Assembly: GCF_013359815.1 (NCBI RefSeq)
Contig: NZ_JABMCF010000032.1
Coordinates: 124,001-188,000, forward strand
Direction: 5' to 3'
From: Curtobacterium flaccumfaciens
GTDB lineage: Bacteria; Actinomycetota; Actinomycetes; Actinomycetales; Microbacteriaceae
Length of the DNA stretch: 64,000 nt
Position 1 is the stretch's first letter. Each line of letters opens with the position of its first letter. Below, piece after piece: positions 1 through 7,584 of the stretch. The notes beneath the pieces are model-generated. The model searched no databases. It was not told the DNA's origin and saw only the letters and a list, made by a program, of their open reading frames with translations. A program made the position numbers and the translations under genes.

Positions 1-3000
1 ACGGTGTCGGTGCCCGAGAAGCCCTTCGCCGGGGTGTAGACGAACGTGCCGTCGGCGGCGATGGAGGCCGTGCCGTGACGGGCCTGACCCACCGCGACGA
101 CCGTCAGAGCGTCACCGTGGTCGTTGCCGAGCACGCCGTGGCCGGCGACCCGGACCGTCTTGCCGGCCGTGGTCGTGGCCTTGTCGTCCTTCGCGGCGGG
201 GGCGACGTCGATGATGACGCGCGCGAACGCCGCGGTGCCGTCGGCGTCGTTGGCCGAGTACGTGAACCAGTCACGGCCGGACCAGTTCGACGTGGGCGTG
301 TAGACGTACGAGCCGTCCTTCTCGAGCGACAGTGTGCCGTTGAACGGCTTCGTCTCCATGGCGGCCCAGAGCCCACGACCGGAGTCGCCGACCAGCACGC
401 CCTTGTCGGCGGCCATGCGCATGCTGCGGTTCGTCGACATGGTGTGCCAGTGGTCGACCGCGGCGACGCCGACGACGACCGTGACCGTCGCGGTCGAGGT
501 CCGTCCGGCGCCGTCGGTCACCGTGTACTCGAACGTGTCCGCGCCGGAGAAGCCCTTCGCCGGGGTGTAGACGAGCGAGCCGGGCTCGGTGCCCTCGGTC
601 ACGGTGCCGTGCTCGGCGCGGCCGTGCGCCGTGACGGCGAGGCCGGTGCCGCGGTCGTTGCCGGTCAGGGTCGCGCCGCTGATCGGCAGCGCGGTGTTCG
701 CCGCGGTGCGCAGGGCGTCGGCGACCGCGGTCGGCGTGACGGTCACGGTGACGGTCGCCGTCGCGGTGCCGCCGGTCGGGTCGGTCACCGTGTAGGTGAA
801 CGTGTCCGTGCCGGAGAACCCGTCGGCGGGCGTGTACGTGACCGAGCTGGCACCGGTCGGGCCGGTTGCGCCGCCGCCGGTTCCGCCGTCCGTCGTGCTG
901 CCCGTGATCGTCGCGGTGCCGTGGCCGGGCTTCGAGACCGCGGTGACGGCGAGCTTCGTGCCCGAGTCGTTGCCGGTGACGGCGACGTCGACCGGGGTCG
1001 CGGCGCTCGTCGTCGCGGTGTCCGCGGCGGCCTTCGGGGCGACGACGATCGTCACGGTGCCCGTGGTCGTCCCGCCGGAGCCGTCGGTGACCGTGTAGTC
1101 GAACTCGTCCGGGCCGGAGTAGCCCGGCTCGGGCTTGTACGTGTACGAGCCGTCCTCGTCGACCGTCACGTCACCGTGCGAGGGCTTCGTGTGGTCGGTG
1201 ACCGCCAGGTCGGTGCCCTTCGCACCGTCGAGCAGTCCGGTGCCGGCCGGCACGGTGGTGGTGGCGTCGGCCTCGGCCGAGGTCGACCCGCCACCGGCGA
1301 CCGGGGTGACGGTGACCGTCACGGTGCCGGTGTTCGTGGTGCCCGACGGGTCCGTCACCGTGTAGGTGACGGTGTCCGTGCCGGAGAAGCCGTCGTTCGG
1401 CGTGTACGTGATCGTGCCGTCGTCGTTGCGGGTCGCGGTGCCGTTCTTCCCGTCCGTGACGGACACGACCGTCAGGCCCGTGCCGTGGTCGTTGCCCGTC
1501 AGGGCGCCGGAGGTGACGGTGGTGCTGCCGCCCGCCGCGACCGTGACGGTGTCGGGCTCCGTGCCGGGGCGGACCGTGACCGTCACGGTGCCGGTGGTGG
1601 TGCGGCCGGCGGGGTCCGTCGCCGTGTAGGTGAAGGTGTCCGTGCCCGAGAAGCCGTCCTTCGGCGTGTACGTGTACGAGCCGTTCGCGGCGAGCTCGAC
1701 CGTGCCGTGTGCGGGCTGCTGGTCGACAGCCGCGGTCAGGCCGGTGCCCCGGTCGTTCGCGAGCACGCCGTCGGCCTTCGCGACGGTCAGCGTCGAGCCG
1801 GCCGTGGCGGTGGCGGTGTCGGCCGTGGCGCGCGGGCCGACGACGACCGTGACCGTGCCGGTCGTGGAGCGGCCTGCTCCGTCGACCACCGTGTAGGTGA
1901 AGGTGTCCGTGCCCGAGAAGCCGTCGGCCGGGGTGTAGACGACGCGGCCGGTGGCACGGTCGAGCGTGACGGTGCCGCGGGCGGCGCCGGTCTCGCCGGT
2001 GCCGGTGCCGGCACCGGTGCCAGTGCCGCTGCCGCCGCCCGCGGCCCCGCCTGCGGTCACGTCGGTCACGGTCAGCCCCGTGCCCCGGTCGTTGCCGGTC
2101 AGGGTGGCGGCGTCGATGGTCAGCGCCTCGTCGGCCCGGGTCGACACCGTGTCGGCCGTGGCGACGGGCCGCACGGTGATCGTGACGGTCGCCGCACCGG
2201 TGGTGACACCGCTGCCGTCGGTCACCGTGTAGGTGAACGAGTCGTTGCCGGACGCGCCGGCGGTCGGCGTGTACTCGACCGAGCCGTCCTCTGCGACGAC
2301 GGCCGTGCCGTGGGACGGGCCGGCGACGATCGTGGTCTCGAGGTCCGAGCCACGGTCGTTCGCCTGCACGTCGATCGTCACCGGGGTGCCGGCGTCCGTC
2401 GACGCGGTGTCGGCACCGATGGTCGGGTTGACCGTGATGATGACGGTCGCGGTGCTCGGCGAACCGGAGCCGTCGACTGCCGTGTACGTGAACGCGTCGG
2501 GGCCGGAGTAGCCCTCGGCCGGCTTGTACGTGAAGGTGCCGGTGGCCTTGTCGAGCGTCAGCGCACCGTGCGAGGGGGACGTGTTCGACGCCACGGTGAG
2601 CCCGGTGCCGGAGTCGTTGCCGAGCACGCCGGTCGCCCTGGTGCCGGCGGTGGCGGTGCCGCCCGCGGCGACCTTGACGGTGTCGTCCTGTGCCGCAGGG
2701 GCGACCTGCACGGTCACCGTGACGGTGTCGGTCCCGCCGCTGCCGTCGGTCACGGTGTACGTGAAGGAGTCGGTGCCGGAGAACCCGGCTGCCGGGGTGT
2801 ACGAGTACGAGCCGTCCGGACGCACCGTCGCCGAGCCGTGGACGGGGGCGCTGCTGCCGGTGACCGTCAGGCCGGCGCCCAGGTCGTTGTCGAGCACGTT
2901 GCCGGTCGTCGTCGACCCGGCCGTCGCGGTGGCGGCGTCTGCCGTCGCCGAGGGCAGCACGGTGAGTCGCACCGTCGCGGTGACGGTCGCGCCGGAGCCG

Positions 3001-4787
3001 TCCTTCGCGGTGTACGTGAACGAGTCCGGGCCGGAGTACCCCTTGTCAGCGCCGTAGGAGAACGACCCGTCGGCGGCGATCTTCACCAGACCGTGCGACG
3101 GCTGACCATGACCCGTGAGGGTCAGGTCCGACCCGCGGTCGTTCGTCAGGACGCCGTCCGCGGCGTTCGCCGTGAGCACGGTGCCCGCGTGCACGCTGTA
3201 CGCGTCGTCGGAGCCCTTCGGTGCGACGGTGACGGTCACGGTGCTGGTCGAGGTCAGCCCGGACGAGTCCTTCGCCGTGTACTGGAACGTGTCCGAGCCG
3301 GAGAACCCGCCGGCCGGGGTGTACGTGTACGAGCCGTCGGCCGCGACCGTGGCGGTGCCGTGGGCCGGCGTCGTGTTCGAGACCACGGACAGGCCGGTCC
3401 CCTGGTCGTTCGCGAGCACGCCCGAGGATGCGGACACCGACAGCGCCGTGCCGGTGGGGGTCGTGGCGGTGTCGCTGCTGGTGGTGACGTGCGTGGCCTG
3501 CAGCGTGTTCGTGAAGGTGACCAGGACGTCCGTGCCGTCCGCGGTGGTGGCTGCCGGGAACGTGAAGGTCCCCGTGGTGCCGGTGCCGCTGGCGACGGTC
3601 GTGCCGGTCGTCTGGTCGACCGCCTTCCACGTGGTGTCGTAGTTCGCCAGGTCGGTCGTGCCCGCGGCGGTCTGCTTGACCGTGTAGTCCTTGTTCGGCG
3701 TCGTCAGGACGGCGCCGGCCTTCTGCGCCTGCACGCCGGTGGCGGATCCGCTGGTCGTGCCGGCGCTGCCCGGCTTGGTGGTGTCGATGCCGCCGCCGCT
3801 GATGGCCAGGGCGAACTGGTCGCCGCTGTTCCAGCGCTGGTCGACACTCGCTGCGCCGGTCACGGTGTCGGCGTAGTTGCAGCTCGCCAGGTCGGACGCG
3901 GCGAAGTCGCCGGCGATCCGGAAGTTGCGGACCTCCTTGCCCGAGGTCGGGTCGAGCTGGTAGATCGTCGTGACGGTGCTGTTCGTCGGGGTGTTGGAGA
4001 CGTAGAGGTAGCCGTCGGACGAGAACGCGATGCCGGGGCTGTTCGTGCCGGCGGGCAGGGTGGCGATCGCGCTGGTGGTCATCGCGGTCGTGCCCGAGGC
4101 CGTGGGGACGGCGTCCGTGTTCACCCGGTACACGGTGTCCGCCGCGACGACGAAGAACAGGCCGCGCGAGCTGAACGCGAAGTCGCCGTTGCCGTCCTTC
4201 AGGCCGCTGATCTTGCCGACCTGTCCGAGGTACTTGCCCGTCGACGGGTCGTACGCTCCGAGCCACCCGGCGTTGTCGCCGTAGTAGTAGATGCCCGTCA
4301 CCGGGTTCACAGCGCCCCGGATCACCGAGCGGACGGACTCCGTCGCGACCGGGTCCGACGCGACGCCGGTCTTCGGGTCGAACTGTCGCAGCGTCGCCGT
4401 CTTGTTGTTCGACGCCGCGAACATCGAGACGCCCTCACGCGAGATGCCGAGACCGTTGTTCGCGCCGGTGCCGAGGTTCGTGACGTCGGCGGTCGTGCCC
4501 CGCGATGCTCCCGTGCTGATGTCGACGGCGACGACCTTGCCGGTGCCGTCGATCGCGTACAGCGTCTCCTGCGGGGTGCAGACCATGGCGCCGTCCTTCG
4601 TGGCGCTGACGGCCGAGGCCGGCGCGGCCGCGACGACCGCCGAAGTGGCGGTCAGCCCGGTGCCCACCAGGAGTGCGGCTCCGAGCACGGCGACGGCGCG
4701 CAGGCCGGGTCGGCGGTTGGCACGGGTGCCGGCAGGACGGTCGGGACCGTCGGTGGGCACAGCGGTGCCCGGGTTCGTACGCTGCAT
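1..4787 (-). CDS. Giant secreted Ig-like/cadherin-like repeat surface protein (3' end outside window)
   Basis: The frame is open from ATG at 4787 to the left edge, giving 1595 codons without a stop, so the C-terminus is missing. Residues 1-60 carry a basic N-region and a hydrophobic signal segment ending near APASA. Residues about 65-340 resemble a secreted beta-propeller-like domain (YAIDGTGKVVAVD, GYLYVSNTP). Residues about 345-435 resemble a prealbumin/SpaA-like beta domain ending in TFTNT. From about residue 440 there are at least 13 tandem Ig-like (cadherin/VCBS-type) domains of about 85-113 residues, each with a G(S/T)DTFxYT signature and a TVTVTV strand. Such proteins act as cell-surface adhesins or matrix components; the specific ligand is unknown. 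A sortase anchor may lie beyond the window. The gene is monocistronic here, and a GGGGAC-rich palindrome array lies about 105 bp upstream of the start. Confidence 0.85.
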   Translation of the reverse strand, partial: MQRTNPGTAVPTDGPDRPAGTRANRRPGLRAVAVLGAALLVGTGLTATSAVVAAAPASAVSATKDGAMVCTPQETLYAIDGTGKVVAVDISTGASRGTTADVTNLGTGANNGLGISREGVSMFAASNNKTATLRQFDPKTGVASDPVATESVRSVIRGAVNPVTGIYYYGDNAGWLGAYDPSTGKYLGQVGKISGLKDGNGDFAFSSRGLFFVVAADTVYRVNTDAVPTASGTTAMTTSAIATLPAGTNSPGIAFSSDGYLYVSNTPTNSTVTTIYQLDPTSGKEVRNFRIAGDFAASDLASCNYADTVTGAASVDQRWNSGDQFALAISGGGIDTTKPGSAGTTSGSATGVQAQKAGAVLTTPNKDYTVKQTAAGTTDLANYDTTWKAVDQTTGTTVASGTGTTGTFTFPAATTADGTDVLVTFTNTLQATHVTTSSDTATTPTGTALSVSASSGVLANDQGTGLSVVSNTTPAHGTATVAADGSYTYTPAGGFSGSDTFQYTAKDSSGLTSTSTVTVTVAPKGSDDAYSVHAGTVLTANAADGVLTNDRGSDLTLTGHGQPSHGLVKIAADGSFSYGADKGYSGPDSFTYTAKDGSGATVTATVRLTVLPSATADAATATAGSTTTGNVLDNDLGAGLTVTGSSAPVHGSATVRPDGSYSYTPAAGFSGTDSFTYTVTDGSGGTDTVTVTVQVAPAAQDDTVKVAAGGTATAGTRATGVLGNDSGTGLTVASNTSPSHGALTLDKATGTFTYKPAEGYSGPDAFTYTAVDGSGSPSTATVIITVNPTIGADTASTDAGTPVTIDVQANDRGSDLETTIVAGPSHGTAVVAEDGSVEYTPTAGASGNDSFTYTVTDGSGVTTGAATVTITVRPVATADTVSTRADEALTIDAATLTGNDRGTGLTVTDVTAGGAAGGGSGTGTGAGTGTGETGAARGTVTLDRATGRVVYTPADGFSGTDTFTYTVVDGAGRSTTGTVTVVVGPRATADTATATAGSTLTVAKADGVLANDRGTGLTAAVDQQPAHGTVELAANGSYTYTPKDGFSGTDTFTYTATDPAGRTTTGTVTVTVRPGTEPDTVTVAAGGSTTVTSGALTGNDHGTGLTVVSVTDGKNGTATRNDDGTITYTPNDGFSGTDTVTYTVTDPSGTTNTGTVTVTVTPVAGGGSTSAEADATTTVPAGTGLLDGAKGTDLAVTDHTKPSHGDVTVDEDGSYTYKPEPGYSGPDEFDYTVTDGSGGTTTGTVTIVVAPKAAADTATTSAATPVDVAVTGNDSGTKLAVTAVSKPGHGTATITGSTTDGGTGGGATGPTGASSVTYTPADGFSGTDTFTYTVTDPTGGTATATVTVTVTPTAVADALRTAANTALPISGATLTGNDRGTGLAVTAHGRAEHGTVTEGTEPGSLVYTPAKGFSGADTFEYTVTDGAGRTSTATVTVVVGVAAVDHWHTMSTNRSMRMAADKGVLVGDSGRGLWAAMETKPFNGTLSLEKDGSYVYTPTSNWSGRDWFTYSANDADGTAAFARVIIDVAPAAKDDKATTTAGKTVRVAGHGVLGNDHGDALTVVAVGQARHGTASIAADGTFVYTPAKGFSGTDT

Positions 4788-4889
4788 GATCACTTTCGGG
4801 TCGAGACGATGCGGGCACCGAGACCGACCGGAGGATCAGGGAGAACGGTCGTTGGCGCCAGGTTGATCCTGGCAGTTCCTCGTGTTCGG

Positions 4890-4925
4890 GTGGGGACAAT
4901 CGGGGTCCCCAATAGGGGGGACCAC
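4890..4925. promoter_or_regulatory. Operator-like palindrome array upstream of the giant surface protein
   Basis: Three GGGGAC/GTCCCC half-sites alternate in orientation. GGTCCCC and GGGGACC form a perfect 7-bp inverted repeat around AATAGG, and a second overlapping pair is GGGGAC...GTCCCC. The array sits 103-138 bp upstream of the 4787 start in otherwise gene-free DNA (4788-5030), a sensible distance for an upstream operator. The binding protein is unknown. Confidence 0.35.
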
Positions 4926-5030
4926 TCGTTCAGGGGCCACGCCGCGGCCCGGCACGTCACGCCGCACCCCGGCACGCCACGGCCCGTCAGCGCCCGCCGT
5001 CGCGACCCGTTCGCGCCCCGGCACACGGAA

Positions 5031-5060
5031 GAACCCCCGCCGGCAGGCCGGCGGGGGTTC
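5031..5060 (-). terminator. Rho-independent-type terminator hairpin
   Basis: A perfect inverted repeat (GAACCCCCGCCGGC and its complement, separated by AG) lies 28 bp beyond the stop of the 5088-5417 gene. No long T-tract follows, as is common in high-GC actinobacteria. Confidence 0.7.
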
Positions 5061-5087
5061 GAGGATCAGCGAGCGATCAGCAGTGGA

Positions 5088-5417
5088 TCACGCGGTCGGA
5101 CGGATCACGTCCGGCAGCAGCACGTGCAGGCGCTCGGACAGACGCGCCTTCGCTTCGTCGAGGGACCGGAAGTCCCCGACGTACTCACCGAAGGTGTCGG
5201 AGACGAAGAAGTGGGTGCCCTGGCGGTCGACGGTGCCGCCGTAGTAGCCGCCGTAGTTCGCGACCCACAGACCGGTGTCGGCCTGGGCCCACGAGATGCG
5301 GACGGGGGCTGCCTGCACGGGAGCCACGACCTGGGCCTCGATCTCGGCGATGACCTCGATCGTCTGGGTGTCCAGGGTCACCTCGGCCTGCTGGCGGTGG
5401 GCGACGGTCGTGCTCAT
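5088..5417 (-). CDS. 109-residue protein of unknown function, paralog A
   Basis: I do not recognise this family. ATG at 5417 is preceded by a good ribosome binding site (AAGGAGCAGCACC). The protein has no signal peptide or membrane segment. Its N-terminus (about residues 10-35) is AEVTLDTQTIEVIAEIEAQ, rich in acidic residues and helix-prone. A compact region at about residues 40-100 contains W, GLWVANYGGYYGG, VSDTFGEYVGDF and SLDEAKARL, suggesting beta strands followed by a helix. It is the same length as, and roughly half identical to, the protein encoded just upstream (5519-5848), so the pair arose by tandem duplication. A strong hairpin ends the transcript. Confidence 0.75.
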   Translation of the reverse strand: MSTTVAHRQQAEVTLDTQTIEVIAEIEAQVVAPVQAAPVRISWAQADTGLWVANYGGYYGGTVDRQGTHFFVSDTFGEYVGDFRSLDEAKARLSERLHVLLPDVIRPTA

Positions 5418-5518
5418 GGTGCTGCTCCTTCGTGCTGTCCTGCGTACTGGGTGGTGCCGGTGGTTCCGGGTGGTGCGGGCGTCGCGATCGACGCCGGTGG
5501 AGCTGGTGTCCGTCGTCG

Positions 5519-5848
5519 TCACTCGACCGGCCGGATGACCGGCGGGAGCATGACGTGCAGCTGGTCCTCGAGCTTGGTCTGTGCCTCTTCGAGGGAGGAG
5601 AACTCGCCCACGACGAGCCCGAAGGTGTCGGAGGCCACGTAGCGGTCGTCGCGCTTGTCGACGCTGCCGCCGAAGTACCCGCCGTAGCCGGCGATCCACT
5701 CGCCCTGGTCTTCCTGCACCCAGGTGACCTTGGCGCGCTTGGGGCGCGAGGAGAGCGCTGCATCGGCCTCGAGGATCGCGATGGTGTCCACGGTGTCGGT
5801 GTCGAGGGTGACCTCGGCCTGCGTCGCGTTGTTCACGGTGATGCTCAT
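5519..5848 (-). CDS. 109-residue protein of unknown function, paralog B
   Basis: This is a paralog of the 5088-5417 product with the same length and domain order: an N-terminal TQAEVTLDTDT stretch, then WVQEDQGEWIAGYGGYFGG, ASDTFGLVVGEF, SLEEAQTKLEDQLH and the shared end VIRPVE. ATG at 5848 has a GAAGGAGAGCGAC ribosome binding site. It is probably cytoplasmic. The 101-bp gap to paralog A has its own ribosome binding site but no terminator, so the two are likely cotranscribed with B first. The upstream region (5849-6107) holds three GTACCCCG boxes. Function is unknown; the conserved aromatic and Gly-Gly pairs suggest a small folded domain. Confidence 0.75.
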   Translation of the reverse strand: MSITVNNATQAEVTLDTDTVDTIAILEADAALSSRPKRAKVTWVQEDQGEWIAGYGGYFGGSVDKRDDRYVASDTFGLVVGEFSSLEEAQTKLEDQLHVMLPPVIRPVE

Positions 5849-5863
5849 GTCGCTCTCCTTCAC

Positions 5864-6028
5864 GATCCGGGGTACATCTGCTGACACCAGAACGCTACGA
5901 GAAGTGCCGAGGGGATCGCCAGCCAGGCCCGTGGATTCACGGGTTTCGTCAATGCCACCCATCGGGCAGCCCCGGATTTCCGGGCAGGTGCGTCGCACTT
6001 CCGGGGTACAGCGCCAGGATCGGGGTAC
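5864..6028 (-). promoter_or_regulatory. Cluster of three GTACCCCG boxes upstream of the paralog pair
   Basis: Read on the minus strand, GTACCCCGG occurs at 5875 and near 6009, and GTACCCCGATC near 6028, the last two 19 bp apart. All have the same orientation relative to the 5848 start. The 5849-6107 intergenic region otherwise shows only the leaderless promoter of the divergent VanZ gene. A regulator-binding role is an inference; a 9-mer like this is expected about twice per window by chance, so only the local clustering is notable. Confidence 0.25.
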
Positions 6029-6107
6029 TCGTTTTCCGGATTGCCGGGATCGGGGGACGAGATGGTGCGGACACCTGCCTGGAGGCGCGACTCGCTAGCG
6101 TCGGCAC

Positions 6108-6572
6108 GTGACCTCCGACAAGCCCCGCGTCGACGACCGTGCCCCGGCCACCTGGCGCAGCCGTCGGTTCGCGACGGGGCTCGCGATCGCCTACGGCGTC
6201 GCCCTGGCGCTCGTCGGGTTCTGGGGCTCCCCCGTCGACACCGCAGGGGCCCCGTGGCTCACCCGTGTCCTCGCAGCCGCGCACCGTCACGGCCTGCCGG
6301 AGCGCATCGACTACGCCACCGTGGAGTCCCTGGCGAACGTGGTCTACTTCGTGCCGCTCGGCCTGCTCGTGGTGCTGCTCGCCGGTGCCCGCTGGTGGTG
6401 GGCCGCCATCGCCGCGGGGCTCGTCGTCAGCACGTGCATCGAGACCGGTCAGGCGCTGTTCCTGCCCGCCCGCACCGCGACCATCGACGACGTCGTCGCG
6501 AACGGCGTGGGGGCACTCCTGGGGGCCGTGGTGGGTGTGCTGCTGCTCAGCCGGGCGGCCCGGCGTCGCTGA
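6108..6572 (+). CDS. VanZ-like family membrane protein
   Basis: The product has 154 residues with about four hydrophobic segments (near residues 25-42, 72-95, 95-115 and 125-148). It carries VanZ-like hallmarks: SLANVVYFVPLGLL, a conserved ETGQ (CIETGQALF) and TIDDVVANGVGALLGA. VanZ-type proteins are small membrane proteins linked in some bacteria to glycopeptide or lipopeptide tolerance, but most have no assigned role. The GTG start at 6108 is preceded by TAGCGT with a 6-nt gap and no ribosome binding site, so the mRNA is probably leaderless. It converges on the 6642-7205 gene with a hairpin between. Confidence 0.85.
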   Translation: MTSDKPRVDDRAPATWRSRRFATGLAIAYGVALALVGFWGSPVDTAGAPWLTRVLAAAHRHGLPERIDYATVESLANVVYFVPLGLLVVLLAGARWWWAAIAAGLVVSTCIETGQALFLPARTATIDDVVANGVGALLGAVVGVLLLSRAARRR

Positions 6573-6592
6573 GGACGATCCCCGGACACGAC

Positions 6593-6624
6593 GAAGCCCC
6601 CGGAGCAGATGCTCCGGGGGCTTC
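6593..6624. terminator. Bidirectional terminator hairpin
   Basis: GAAGCCCCCGGAGC and its exact complement around a 4-nt loop, between the convergent VanZ-like gene and the LAFTG surface-protein gene, 20 bp or less from both stops. Confidence 0.75.
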
Positions 6625-6641
6625 GTTCAGTGCGTCGAGAC

Positions 6642-7205
6642 TCAGACGGACTCGCGCTGGCGGCGGACCGAGCCGCGGACCAGCAGGAGGCCACCACCGA
6701 GGACGACTGCGCCGCCGGCGACCCAGAGGGCCAGGGCGGAGACGGTCGAACCCGTGAAGGCCAGCGTGCCGTCGGTGCCGTTGCCAGCGCCGGCGCCGGC
6801 TGCGGGAACCGCAGCAGCGTCAGCCGGGGCGACGGTGAAGGCCGCGAAGCCGACGACGCCCGAGGTGGCGCCGGTGGCGGTCAGGTTGTAGGTGCCCGAG
6901 GCGCCCTGGGGGAACGTGACCTTGACGACGAGCGAGCCGTCCGAAGCGGCCGTGTAGGTCTTCGAGACGGTCGTGGTCGGCAGCGCGCCGAGCGTGACCG
7001 CACCGGCACCGGTGACCTGGACGTTGACGGTCTCGTTGTCCTGGAACGCACCCTCGGTGAAGTTCACCGAAGCGGTGCCACCGGCAACGGCGGTGCCGGA
7101 GACGGAGACGTCGGAGTCAGGCGTGTAACCGGCGGCGTTGGCGACGGCCGGAGTGGCGAGCAGTGCGGCGCCAGCCAGCACCACCGCTGCGATGAGCTTC
7201 TTCAT
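6642..7205 (-). CDS. Small sortase-anchored (LAFTG) surface protein
   Basis: The product has 187 residues. A classical signal peptide (MKKLIAAVVLAGAALLATPA) is cleaved near VANA-A. Residues 25-130 form a beta-rich, Thr/Gly/Val-rich domain. An Ala/Gly-rich spacer is followed by LAFTG at about residue 149, a hydrophobic span (ALALWVAGGAVVLGG) and a basic tail (RRQRESV). LAXTG is the sorting motif of actinobacterial class E sortases, so it should be covalently linked to the wall. No sortase is encoded in the window. The ATG has AGGGGAACC upstream. Its function on the cell surface is not evident. Confidence 0.85.
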   Translation of the reverse strand: MKKLIAAVVLAGAALLATPAVANAAGYTPDSDVSVSGTAVAGGTASVNFTEGAFQDNETVNVQVTGAGAVTLGALPTTTVSKTYTAASDGSLVVKVTFPQGASGTYNLTATGATSGVVGFAAFTVAPADAAAVPAAGAGAGNGTDGTLAFTGSTVSALALWVAGGAVVLGGGLLLVRGSVRRQRESV

Positions 7206-7584
7206 GAATGGTTCCCCTAAAGATCTGAAAATCCAGACCCTGACACCCAGAGCCCGCTGTTCGCCGGTGGTTGACCCCAGCCACAGAAATGGCGGTTGTT
7301 ATGGCGAAGTTGTCTCAATCTAGCGGAGTTTCCCAGCTTGATACCAGATCACGTGGATTTTGTTCATTGGTCGACGTGTGTTCATCCGCGCCAACTACCC
7401 GTCGCACGGCCCTACCTTCGGTCCATCGAGGCTTCACATAACAGAAACCCCAGGTGAGAGGGCTCAACGGTGTGCACCAGAGCACACTGTGCGTTCGATC
7501 AAGGACCTTTGCACCCGGACAGGTTGGCGCGTTGTCCCTCGGAGTGGGGGCACACTCGCGGTTCGCTTTGCGGAGGTTCCGTTG
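7206..7584. other. 379-bp intergenic region, AT-richer than its surroundings
   Basis: No gene was found. The part next to 7205 is the leader and promoter region of the LAFTG protein gene; it is relatively AT-rich from about 7290 to 7380. A small inverted repeat GTGTGC-ACCAGA-GCACAC lies near 7470-7487. The rest separates it from the 3' end of the DUF4012 gene and may include that gene's terminator. Confidence 0.5.

Noticed and set aside
75-5642. An 1855-codon plus-strand open frame
   Set aside because: It is antisense to the Ig-like repeat gene and continues across the divergent small genes. Its translation is Arg/Gly/Val-rich without domains; high GC keeps the antisense frame open.
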